DNA of 64,000 bases from Tous-C4FEB sp044356555 (GTDB lineage: Bacteria > Verrucomicrobiota > Verrucomicrobiia > Opitutales > Opitutaceae). The notes under the pieces were generated by a model. The model searched no databases. It was given only the letters and a program-made list of their open reading frames with translations, and had not been told where the DNA came from. Position numbers and translations under genes: made by a program. Shown here piece after piece: positions 17,953-26,600 of this stretch (within the stretch, counting starts at the first letter, position 1; each line of letters starts with the position of its first letter). Where the stretch lies: positions 39,241 to 103,240 of the forward strand of contig JBIKWB010000018.1 in NCBI GenBank assembly GCA_044356555.1. Reading direction: 5' to 3'.

Positions 17953-18399
17953 TCACTTGGGCGCAAGTGGCGCACGCGTGACCTTCCATTTGCCTTTCGC
18001 GGCACCATCCGTCGTCGTGCTGTCGTAAGTCCCTTCCAAGCGATTGTCTTTCAACTCGCCCGTCAGTTTGCTCGACGCCGAAGCGCCTTGGACATCCCAA
18101 GCGAAAACCGCCTCAACCTTGCTGCCTTCAACCGCGACCGACTTGGTCACCGTCGGAATGGCCGAACCCTCAAAGGTAAACGTGGCCTCCATCTCCCAAG
18201 CCGCATCTTTCCCCGGTTTGAAGGTAAGTTTCAACGCTCCGCTGGATCCATTTTCGCCCGTCCATTCGCCGGAAAACTCACCGGCGAACGAGGCGGCAGC
18301 CGCCAGCGCCTTCACCGGCGGTTTGGTTTCGGCCGCCAGCACCACGACAGCGTGAGCGAGGCCAAGGAAGAGCAGGGCAATGGGGATATTTTTCTTCAT
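17953..18399 (-). CDS. Small secreted beta-rich protein
   Basis: A 148-residue protein beginning at ATG 18399 with a clear signal peptide (MKKNIPIALLFLGLAHAVVVLA). The mature part is predicted beta-rich with alternating hydrophobic residues (GEFSGEWTGENGSSGALKLT, KLTGELKDNRLEGTYDST), reminiscent of small lipocalin-like or avidin-like barrels, but no family was recognised. It ends with a basic tail and no membrane anchor. The frame remains open upstream to 18492, but those residues would place charged sequence before the leader, so the shorter start is preferred. Confidence 0.7.
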   Translation of the reverse strand: MKKNIPIALLFLGLAHAVVVLAAETKPPVKALAAAASFAGEFSGEWTGENGSSGALKLTFKPGKDAAWEMEATFTFEGSAIPTVTKSVAVEGSKVEAVFAWDVQGASASSKLTGELKDNRLEGTYDSTTTDGAAKGKWKVTRAPLAPK

Positions 18400-18621
18400 G
18401 AGGTAAAAAAGCGGGGAAAACAGTTCGGCCACCAGGGCGCACCGGAAAAGGGGAACGCGGGGACCAAGCCCTGTTCCAGTTTTTGCGCGCACTCAAGTCG
18501 AGCCCAATATCACAGAACGGCTGAACCTTGAGCTCAAGCCGTCTTGCTCGCTGGCAGCGGCGAGTGAATTTTTCCTACTGAAGATTGCCCCACTGCGCTC
18601 CCGGGCTTTGGCTCCCGTCGC

Positions 18622-19788
18622 ATGCACCTCACGCACCTCGCCTGCACCGCCTGCGCCAAAGAACACGACGCCACGGTTCCCCAGAACGTCTGCACTGCCT
18701 GCGGCAAACCTCTCTTCGCGCACTACGATCTCGTCGCCGCCGCGAAAACGCTCACCAAGGAATCTCTCCGCACCCGCGAGAAATCGCTCTGGCGTTACCG
18801 CGAGGTCCTCCCCGTCAAAAACGCCGCCGACGTCGTCACCCTCGGCGAGGGCTGGACTCCTCTCCACCCCGCGCCCCGTCTCGGGGCCAAGCACGGCCTC
18901 AGCCGCCTTTTCATCAAAGACGAAGCGCAAAATCCCACCGCCAGTTTCAAGGCTCGCGGCATGACCGCCGCCGTCTCGATGGCCAAACAATACGGTCTTA
19001 AAAAACTAGCCGCCCCCTCGGCCGGCAACGCCGCCGGCGCTCTAGCCGCCTACGCCGCTCGCGCCGGCATGGAAGCCCACCTCTTCATGCCGAGGGACAC
19101 CCCCAAGGCCAATATCATCGAGTGCGAACAGATGGGCGCTTTCGTCACGCTCATCAACGGCCTCATCACCGACTGCGGCGCCGAGGTCGCCAAACGCAAA
19201 GTGGCCGAGGGCTGGTTTGATGTCTCCACGCTCAAAGAACCCTACCGCGCCGAAGGAAAAAAGACCCTCGGCTACGAGCTCGCCGAGCAACTTAACTGGA
19301 CGCTCCCCGACGTCATCCTCTACCCCACCGGCGGTGGCACCGGCCTCGTCGGCATGTGGAAAGCCTTCGACGAGATGGAGCGCATGGGCTGGATCGATTC
19401 AAAGCGCCCGCGGATGTTCAGCGTCCAAGCCGAAGGCTGCCAGCCCATCGTCCGCGCCTTTCAAGCCGGAGAAAAATTCGCCGCCGAACACCTCGGCGCC
19501 CAAACCCGCGCGTCCGGCCTACGCGTGCCGAAAGCCATCGGCGATTTCATCATGCTGGACGCCCTGCGCAAATCCGGCGGCGGCGCCCTCGCGGTTTCCG
19601 ACGACCAGATGATTTCCTGCACGAAAGAAGTCGGCTCGGCCGAAGGCATCTTCGTCGCCCCCGAAGGCGCCGGCTGCTACGCCGCCCTCAAAATGCTCCT
19701 CGCCGCCAACCAAGTGCAGCCCGACGACACCATCGTCCTTTTCAACACGAGCACCGGCCTGAAGTATCTCGAGTGCTACGGCGGCTGA
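18622..19788 (+). CDS. thrC: Threonine synthase
   Basis: A 388-residue PLP enzyme converting O-phospho-L-homoserine to threonine. An N-terminal zinc-ribbon-like segment carries Cys8-x2-Cys11 and Cys24-x2-Cys27, seen in many threonine synthases of this length class. The PLP lysine is Lys110 in NPTASFKARGM; the phosphate-binding glycine loop is YPTGGGTGLVGMW. The C-terminus VLFNTSTGLKYLECYGG is typical. No other threonine-pathway gene is adjacent. It converges with purM, the two stop codons being only 12 bases apart. Confidence 0.93.
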   Translation: MHLTHLACTACAKEHDATVPQNVCTACGKPLFAHYDLVAAAKTLTKESLRTREKSLWRYREVLPVKNAADVVTLGEGWTPLHPAPRLGAKHGLSRLFIKDEAQNPTASFKARGMTAAVSMAKQYGLKKLAAPSAGNAAGALAAYAARAGMEAHLFMPRDTPKANIIECEQMGAFVTLINGLITDCGAEVAKRKVAEGWFDVSTLKEPYRAEGKKTLGYELAEQLNWTLPDVILYPTGGGTGLVGMWKAFDEMERMGWIDSKRPRMFSVQAEGCQPIVRAFQAGEKFAAEHLGAQTRASGLRVPKAIGDFIMLDALRKSGGGALAVSDDQMISCTKEVGSAEGIFVAPEGAGCYAALKMLLAANQVQPDDTIVLFNTSTGLKYLECYGG

Positions 19789-19800
19789 GCCGGGCCGCTC

Positions 19801-20907
19801 TCACCGCACCTGCAGCGTCGAGCCGTCGTATTCGAGCCCCAGCGACGGAATCACCACGGCCTTCTTGTCGCCGTCCTTGCGCACCGTGCCCGCGATCCAC
19901 GCGTCGTGCCCGCAAGCCGTCGCCGCCGCGACCACTGCGTCCGCCGTCTCCGGCGCCACATACGCCGCAAATCCGATGCCCATGTTAAACGTCGCGTAAG
20001 CCTCCCGCAGCGTGATCGGCCCCGCGTCCATCATAAATCTAAACAGCGCCGGGACCTCGCGCGGCTCGGTGATTTCGTAAACAAACGGCTCGTCGAGCCG
20101 CATCAGCTTCCGCCAGCCGTGGCCCGTCACGTGCGAGACGTAGTTTAACTTCAGCCCGGCCTGCTGACACCGGCTCACGAAATCCACATAGATCGCCGAC
20201 GCCGCGAGCAACGCCTCGCCATACGTGCGCGTGTCGCCACGACCGATCGGCGTTTGGTAACCCTGCGGCAACTTATCCGCGATCAACCGACACAAGCTGA
20301 GCCCGTTCGTCTGCACTCCCGTCGAAGCGAGAAAAATGATCGCGTCCCCGTCCTTCACGTCGCCCGTGATGCGTCGCGATTTCGGCTCGATCTTCCCGAC
20401 CGCCGACCCCGCGAGCACGATGGCGTTCGCGTTGACGATGCCGCGCAGCGTCGGCGTCTCACCGCCGCCCCACACCGCCCCAGCCTTGCGGCAACCCGCC
20501 GCCCAGCCATCGACCAGCGCCTGCATCCGCGGTTCGTCCGTAAACCACGCCGACTCGCCCACCGCCGCGTGCATCGCCACTGAGATCGGCAGCGCGCCGC
20601 ACGTGATCAGGTCGTTTACAATCGTCGCCACCGTATCGATGGAGATCTCACGATAGAAATTCTTACCCGTCGCCGCATACACGGCATCCGCGACCAGATT
20701 CTTCGTGCCCAGCCCCTCCTCGACGTGGGCCAAAAAGTGATCCGCCGCCTCCATCAAGTAGCAGCTCTCGCCCCGCGTGTTCGCCGGCTCGGCGTAACCG
20801 TGACTCGCCAACAGCGGCGCCGTCGTCTTCGCCGCTTTTTGGCACGCGCGCTTAAACGCATCGAGCTGATCGTAATTTACCCCGGAAGATTCGTAGCTGA
20901 GGGACAT
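19801..20907 (-). CDS. purM: Phosphoribosylformylglycinamidine cyclo-ligase
   Basis: A 368-residue enzyme of de novo purine synthesis (AIR synthetase). Start ATG 20907 gives MSLSYESSGVNYDQLDAFKR, the conserved opening of PurM (Y...SGV). Nucleotide-binding features include NDLITCGALPISVAMH and DAVYAATGKNFY. The sequence is more divergent and slightly longer than the E. coli enzyme (345 residues) and lacks the exact DGVGTKL motif, resembling the long PurM forms of Bacteroidota and relatives. It is the last gene of the minus-strand run purF, ORF6N gene, purM, starting 16 bases after the ORF6N stop. Confidence 0.85.
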   Translation of the reverse strand: MSLSYESSGVNYDQLDAFKRACQKAAKTTAPLLASHGYAEPANTRGESCYLMEAADHFLAHVEEGLGTKNLVADAVYAATGKNFYREISIDTVATIVNDLITCGALPISVAMHAAVGESAWFTDEPRMQALVDGWAAGCRKAGAVWGGGETPTLRGIVNANAIVLAGSAVGKIEPKSRRITGDVKDGDAIIFLASTGVQTNGLSLCRLIADKLPQGYQTPIGRGDTRTYGEALLAASAIYVDFVSRCQQAGLKLNYVSHVTGHGWRKLMRLDEPFVYEITEPREVPALFRFMMDAGPITLREAYATFNMGIGFAAYVAPETADAVVAAATACGHDAWIAGTVRKDGDKKAVVIPSLGLEYDGSTLQVR

Positions 20908-20923
20908 GAAATTGAAGGAATGG

Positions 20924-21505
20924 CTAACGGTTTCCCGGATGAAAACCAATCAGAGGTTTCTTCGGCGCCGGCGGCGGATTGAGCAACGGCTGCAACCGCT
21001 CCAACACTTCGCGCAACACGACATCGTGCTCCAGAAGTTTTTTGTCGATTTCGGAAAGGCGTCGGAGCGTAGAGAGGTTGGAAACCAGTTGCTCCCGCAA
21101 AGCCACAAAGGCACGGATCAGATACAGGCTCATCTGCACCGCCCGCTCGCTGCGCAGGACATTCGCCGCCATCAAGGCGCCGTGCTCGGTGAAGACGCGG
21201 GGGAGATACTTGCGGTGCTTTCCGCGCCCGTCCGTTTTTAAGGTCGCAATTTGCGACCTTAAAACGGCGCCTCCGCTTTGCCCAATACTTGAAGCCGCAA
21301 TCTGCGACCTCAAGTGCTCAACTTCTTCGTCGGTCAGGTAGAAACAGAAATCCTCCGGAAACCTCCCCGCATTCCGCCGCACCGCCTCATTCAGCCGCTT
21401 CGTCGGCACCCCATACAACTTCGCCAGATCCGCATCGAGCACCACCTTCTGCCGGCGCACGGCGTAGATCTTCGGCAGCACGGAATCGGGCGCTTTTTTC
21501 GCCAT
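20924..21505 (-). CDS. ORF6N domain protein embedded in the purine operon
   Basis: A 193-residue protein with an N-terminal ORF6N domain (residues about 10-110): VLPKIYAVRRQKVVLDADLA, LYGVPTKRLNEAVRRNAGRF, then KYLPRVFTEHGALMAANVLR. ORF6N is a DNA-binding-type domain originally seen in phage antirepressor/KilA-like proteins and widespread in bacterial chromosomes as a single domain. The C-terminal 60 residues form a probable coiled coil (LREQLVSNLSTLRRLSEIDK). The expected single LRSQ-type segment is duplicated here (RSQIAASS and RSQIATLK), and both copies are encoded by palindromic DNA. It sits 10 bases after purF and 16 bases before purM. Role unknown; a regulator is plausible. Confidence 0.85.
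   Translation of the reverse strand: MAKKAPDSVLPKIYAVRRQKVVLDADLAKLYGVPTKRLNEAVRRNAGRFPEDFCFYLTDEEVEHLRSQIAASSIGQSGGAVLRSQIATLKTDGRGKHRKYLPRVFTEHGALMAANVLRSERAVQMSLYLIRAFVALREQLVSNLSTLRRLSEIDKKLLEHDVVLREVLERLQPLLNPPPAPKKPLIGFHPGNR
21236..21264. repeat. Perfect 29-bp palindrome inside the ORF6N gene
   Basis: Arms TTTTAAGGTCGCAA and TTGCGACCTTAAAA are perfect complements around a single central T. The element is inside coding sequence and on the minus strand encodes the second RSQIATLK copy of the ORF6N protein. Such symmetry is not needed to encode the peptide. Confidence 0.9.
21287..21315. repeat. Imperfect palindrome related to the 21236 element
   Basis: Arms ACTTGAAGCCGCA and TGCGACCTCAAGT pair over 11 of 13 positions around a three-base loop. 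The core TGCGACCT is shared with the palindrome 51 bases to the left, and this copy encodes the first RSQIA unit of the ORF6N protein. Confidence 0.75.
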
Positions 21506-21515
21506 CGCCGCGCCC

Positions 21516-23423
21516 TCAGTAACTCCTGCCTTCGGACTTCTCGAAATAATTGAGAAACGCCTGATTCACGACGCGATAGCCGCCGGGCGTGGGATAGCGG
21601 CCGGTGAAATACCAATCGCCCGTATGCTCCGGCACCGCCGCATGAAGGTGCTCGATGGTCTGGAAGATGATCTCGATCTCACCCTTCCACTCAATGTCAG
21701 CCGGGCGCACCCGTTCCACGATCTTGGCTGAAATCTCCTCCGGCGTGAACGATTCGTAGATCTTCCGCACGTGGTTCGTCCCGGTCGGCTTCGCCAACTC
21801 CGCCACACACAGGGCGTGCACCTCGTCGAGCACCGCCGCCTGACCGCGCTCCTTTAGCAGCGCCACCGCCGCCTCGAACGCGACGAATTTGCCCAACTCC
21901 GACATATCGATGCCATAACAATCCGGGTAGCGGATCTGCGGCGCCGTCGAGACGATCACGATTTTCTTCGGATTGAGCCGCGTCAGAATCCTCAAAATCG
22001 ACTTCCGCAGGGTCGTGCCGCGCACGATCGAGTCGTCCACGCACACCAGATTGTCGCCGGGCCGCACCGAACCGTAGGTGATGTCGTAGACGTGGCTCGC
22101 GAGCTGATTTCGCATCCCTTCCTGCCCGATAAATGTCCGGATCTTGATGTCCTTGCTGACCACTTTCTCGCCCCGGGGCCAGTTGCCCAGAATCAGTTCA
22201 TCCAACAGCGTCTCATCCAACGTGCCCGCCGCGCTCGCTTTCAAAATCGCCGTCTTCACCTCGCCGCGTCGCCGCGTTCGCAACTCCGACATCAACCCGT
22301 AATACGCGGCCTCCGCCGTGTTCGGAATAAAACTAAAAACGGTGTTGGCCCAATCGTTCCCGATGGATCGGCAAATCTGGTCGGCCAATCGCCCGCCCAA
22401 CGCCTGCCGCTCGCGGTAGATGTCCACATCGTTGCCGCGCGAAAAATAGATGCGCTCGAAGGAACAGGACGTCCTTGGCAACGCCGCCGTGAACGCCTCC
22501 GAGCTAATCGCTCCCCGGCGCTTGATCACGACCACGTGGCCGGGAGCCACTTCCTTGACCTGCTCCACCGCGAGATCGAACACCGTCATCAGCGGCGCCC
22601 GCTCCGAGGCAAACGCGATCACTTCGTCATTCTGAAAATAGAACGCCGGCCGAATGCCCGACGGGTCTCGCGCCACGAACGCATCGCCGTTGCCGATCTG
22701 ACCGCAAAGCGTGTAGCCGCCGTCCCACTTCTCCGCCGCCCGCCGGATGACGCGCGCCACGTCGAGGTCCTCGCTGATGCGCCGCGAGAGTTCCTCGCCC
22801 GCGAGATTCCGCGTGCGCAGAAACCGGTAAATATCCTCGTGCTCCTCATCGAGGTAGAATCCGATTTTCTCCAAAATCGCCTGCGTATCCGTGGCGTAGA
22901 TCGGGTGCTGACCCATCGCGGTGAGCGACTGGTTGAGCTCGGTCGTATTGGTCAGATTAAAATTACCGCACAGCGCCAAGTTGCGTGTCGGCCACGGCGA
23001 GCGCCGAAAAAACGGGTGACACGAGCTGAGGCTGTAGCCGCCGCTGGTGCCGTAGCGCAGATGCCCCATCAACGACTCGCCCCCAAAATCGAAATGCTTT
23101 TTCACCGTGTCGGTGAATTCCGGGTGAATCATGCCGCTCGCAAGCCGCTCGTTGTATTGGCCGAGCAGCGCCTTGAAAATCTTGTCGAGCGGATTGCTCT
23201 TCACGCACCGCTCACGAAACATGAAGGGCTCGCCGGCCGGCACGTCCAACTTCACGCACGACACGCCGGCGCCGTCTTGTCCGCGGTTGTGCTGTTTCTC
23301 CATCAGGAGAAACAGCTTGGTAAAACCCCACAGCGGCGTCCCGTATTTTTCCTGATAAAAACTGAGCGGCTTCAGCAGTCGCACCAGTGCGATTCCGCAT
23401 TCGTGAGTGATCGAGTCACTCAT
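21516..23423 (-). CDS. purF: Amidophosphoribosyltransferase, long form
   Basis: A 635-residue enzyme for the first step of purine synthesis (PRPP plus glutamine to phosphoribosylamine). The Ntn glutaminase domain has the nucleophilic cysteine at position 9 (THECGIALVRLLKPL), so a short propeptide of eight residues is probably removed. MEKQHNRGQDGAGV and HLRYGTSGG are conserved. The PRPP-binding loop is LVCVDDSIVRGTTLR. The protein is about 130 residues longer than E. coli PurF, with inserts and a C-terminal extension (EHTGDWYFTGRYPTPGG), matching the long PurF found in Bacteroidota and Verrucomicrobiota. It precedes the ORF6N gene and purM and is divergent from purL. Confidence 0.92.
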   Translation of the reverse strand: MSDSITHECGIALVRLLKPLSFYQEKYGTPLWGFTKLFLLMEKQHNRGQDGAGVSCVKLDVPAGEPFMFRERCVKSNPLDKIFKALLGQYNERLASGMIHPEFTDTVKKHFDFGGESLMGHLRYGTSGGYSLSSCHPFFRRSPWPTRNLALCGNFNLTNTTELNQSLTAMGQHPIYATDTQAILEKIGFYLDEEHEDIYRFLRTRNLAGEELSRRISEDLDVARVIRRAAEKWDGGYTLCGQIGNGDAFVARDPSGIRPAFYFQNDEVIAFASERAPLMTVFDLAVEQVKEVAPGHVVVIKRRGAISSEAFTAALPRTSCSFERIYFSRGNDVDIYRERQALGGRLADQICRSIGNDWANTVFSFIPNTAEAAYYGLMSELRTRRRGEVKTAILKASAAGTLDETLLDELILGNWPRGEKVVSKDIKIRTFIGQEGMRNQLASHVYDITYGSVRPGDNLVCVDDSIVRGTTLRKSILRILTRLNPKKIVIVSTAPQIRYPDCYGIDMSELGKFVAFEAAVALLKERGQAAVLDEVHALCVAELAKPTGTNHVRKIYESFTPEEISAKIVERVRPADIEWKGEIEIIFQTIEHLHAAVPEHTGDWYFTGRYPTPGGYRVVNQAFLNYFEKSEGRSY

Positions 23424-23605
23424 ACGGCGGCCCCTGCATCCTGCCCGACAATTGCACCCGTTTCGGTCTGATTTTTATCCAAAAATTGCGGCTCGCGACT
23501 CATAAAAACGGCCATCTCGAAGGCCTCCCGGATTTCGTCAACGGCTTTCTGATTCCAACGCGTCTTAAGATCCTCCGGCCGCGTCCGCGCTTCCCTTGAC
23601 CGCAT
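23420..23605 (-). CDS. Possible small leader protein overlapping purF
   Basis: A 61-codon open frame whose TGA overlaps the purF ATG by four bases (ATGA), an arrangement typical of translational coupling. The product is predicted to be mostly one amphipathic helix (RWNQKAVDEIREAFEMAVFM). Third-position GC is visibly lower than in neighbouring genes and no ribosome binding site stands out, so it may be fortuitous. No family recognised. Confidence 0.3.
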   Translation of the reverse strand: MRSREARTRPEDLKTRWNQKAVDEIREAFEMAVFMSREPQFLDKNQTETGAIVGQDAGAAV

Positions 23606-23637
23606 CCGGGATGTCCTGAAACTTCGACGCTCCGACC

Positions 23638-26600
23638 ATGTTGATCCTTCGCGGCTCGCCCGCCCTTTCGTCCTTCCGACTCCAAAAGCTCCAGGCCGCT
23701 CTCGTCGCCGACGGGCTTCCCGTTCGGGCTCTCACCGCCGAGTTCGTACACTTGGCCGAGACGAGTGCGCCCCTCTCGCCCGCCGAGCACTCCGTCCTCA
23801 CGCGGCTGCTCACTTACGGTCCACGCCGCACCGCCACGTCCGTTACCGGCCTGCTCCAGATCGTGGCGCCGCGCCCCGGTACGATTTCACCCTGGTCGTC
23901 CAAAGCCACCGACATCGCGCGCCTCTGCGGCCTGACGACCATCCAACGCCTCGAACGCGTGATCGCCTACACTGTCGAGCTCGATGTTCCCGCCGTCGCC
24001 TTTCCGCTTTCCGCCCTCGACCCCGCCCAACTCAAAACCCTCCGCGCCAAACTCCACGACCGCATGACGGAATCCGTCTTCGGCGATCTCGATGCCTGCG
24101 CCGCGCTCTTCCGCCAAGAGCAACCGCGCCCGATGAACTCCATTCCGGTGCTCGCCGCCGGCCACAGCGCCCTCGTCGCCGCCAACCAATACCTCGGCCT
24201 CGCCCTCGCCGACGACGAGATCGACTACCTCGTCACCGCCTTCACCACCCTCGGCCGCGATCCGAACGACATCGAATTGATGATGTTCGCCCAGGCCAAC
24301 TCCGAGCACTGCCGCCACAAAATTTTCAACGCCACGTGGACCATCGACGGCCAGCCCCAAGACCAGTCGCTGTTCCAGATGATCAAAAACACCTACGCGC
24401 TGCACCCCGAGGGGATCCTCTCCGCCTACAAGGACAACGCCGCCGTCCTCGTCGGCACCCGCGGAGGCCGCTTTTTCGCCGATCCGGTCACACACGAATA
24501 TGCCCCGCACGAGGAGGAAATTCACCTGCTCTGCAAGGTCGAGACCCACAATCACCCGACCGCCATCTCACCGTTTCCCGGCGCCGCCACCGGCTCCGGC
24601 GGCGAGATCCGCGACGAGGGCGCCACCGGCCGCGGCGGAAAACCGAAAGCTGGCCTGGTCGGTTTCTCCGTCTCAAATCTGAAAATCCCCGGAGCCGTCC
24701 GGCCATGGGAAAAAGATTTCGGCAAACCTGCCCGCATCGTCTCCGCCCTCGACATCATGCTCGAAGGCCCGCTCGGCGCCGCCGCTTTCAACAACGAATT
24801 CGGTCGGCCCGCCATCAACGGCTACTTCCGCACCTTCGAACAAGAGGTGCCCAACGCCCGCGGCACCGAGCTCCGCGGTTATCACAAACCCATCATGCTC
24901 GCCGGCGGCCTCGGCAACATCCGCGCCGAACACGTCAAAAAAGCCGCCATCAATCCCGGCGATCACCTGATCGTCCTCGGCGGCCCGGCCATGCTCATCG
25001 GTCTCGGCGGCGGTGCCGCCAGCTCCCTCACCGGCGGTGCCGCCCACGCCGATCTCGATTTCGCCAGCGTGCAGCGTGACAACGCCGAGATGGAGCGCCG
25101 CTGCCAGGAGGTCATCGATCGATGCTGGGCTCTTGGTGCGGAGAATCCCATTTCATTTATCCACGACGTCGGCGCCGGCGGCATCTCCAACGCCCTCCCC
25201 GAGCTCGTCAACGACGGCGGCCGCGGCGGAAAATTTCAACTCCGCGCCGTCCCCAACGCCGAACCCGGCATGTCCCCGCTCGAGATTTGGTGCAACGAGT
25301 CGCAAGAGCGCTACGTCCTCGCGGTTCCCGCCGCCCGCCTCGCCGCCTTCCGCACCCTCTGCGAGCGCGAGCGCTGCCCCTTCGCCGTCGTCGGCGAGGC
25401 CACCGTCGAGAAACAACTCGTCCTCGAGGATTCGCATTTCAAGAACACTCCCATCGACCTCCCGCTCGACGTGCTGCTCGGCAAACCGCCGCGCATGGCC
25501 CGCACGGACGTCACCCTCGCTCGCCCGCGCAAGCCCCTCGACCTCGGCGAGCTCACGCTGCTCGATATCGTCCATCGCGTGCTCTCGCACCCGGCCGTGG
25601 CCGACAAGACGTTCCTCATTTCCATCGGCGACCGCTCCCTCGGCGGCCTCATCGCCCGCGACCAGATGGTCGGTCCGTGGCAGGTTCCCGTCGCCGACTG
25701 CGCGGTCACCGCTGCCGCCTTCGATGTCTTCACCGGCGAAGCGATGGCCATGGGCGAGCGCACACCCGTCGCCATCAACGACGCCGCCGCATCCGCCCGC
25801 CTCGCCGTCGGCGAAGCCCTCACCAATCTCGCCGCCGCCCAGATTAGCGAGCTCGGCAAAGTAAACTTGTCCGCCAACTGGATGGCTGCTCCCGCCATCG
25901 CTGGCGACGGCGCCGACCTCTATGCCGCCGTCTCCGCCATCGGCCTCGATCTCTGCCCCGCGCTCGGGATCACCATTCCCGTCGGCAAAGACTCGATGAG
26001 CATGAGCACCGCGTGGAAGGAGCCCGCCGTCGGCAACCGCGAGGGCCTTCACAAACGCATCACCGCGCCCACCTCCCTCATCATCTCCGCGTTCGCCCCC
26101 GTCACCGACATCCGCCTCACCCTCACGCCGCAGCTACGCTACGATGCTCCGGATTCCGCTTCTCAACCCTCAACGCTCAACTCTCAAACCGCCGAACTGA
26201 TCGGCGACACCGTCCTACTGCTGATCGATCTCGGCCGCGGCAAGAACCGCCTCGGCGGCTCGATCCTCGCCCAAGTCGTCTCGCAGATGGGTGAAGCCCC
26301 GCCCGACGTCGACAGCGCCCACGACCTCAAGCAATTTTGGGCCGTCATCCAGCAACTCGGCCGCGACGGCAAACTCCTCGCCTACCACGACCGTTCCGAC
26401 GGCGGCTTGCTCGCCACCGTCGCCGAAATGGCCTTCGCCGGTCACACCGGCGTCGATCTCGAAATTCTCTCTGGCCACAACGTCGACAGCACCCTCTTCA
26501 ATGAAGAACTCGGCGCCGTCATCCAGATTCGCGCCGCCGACCTCGACTCCGTTTCGCAGACCCTCCGCCAACACGGCTTCAAAGCCTGCACCACGCGCAT

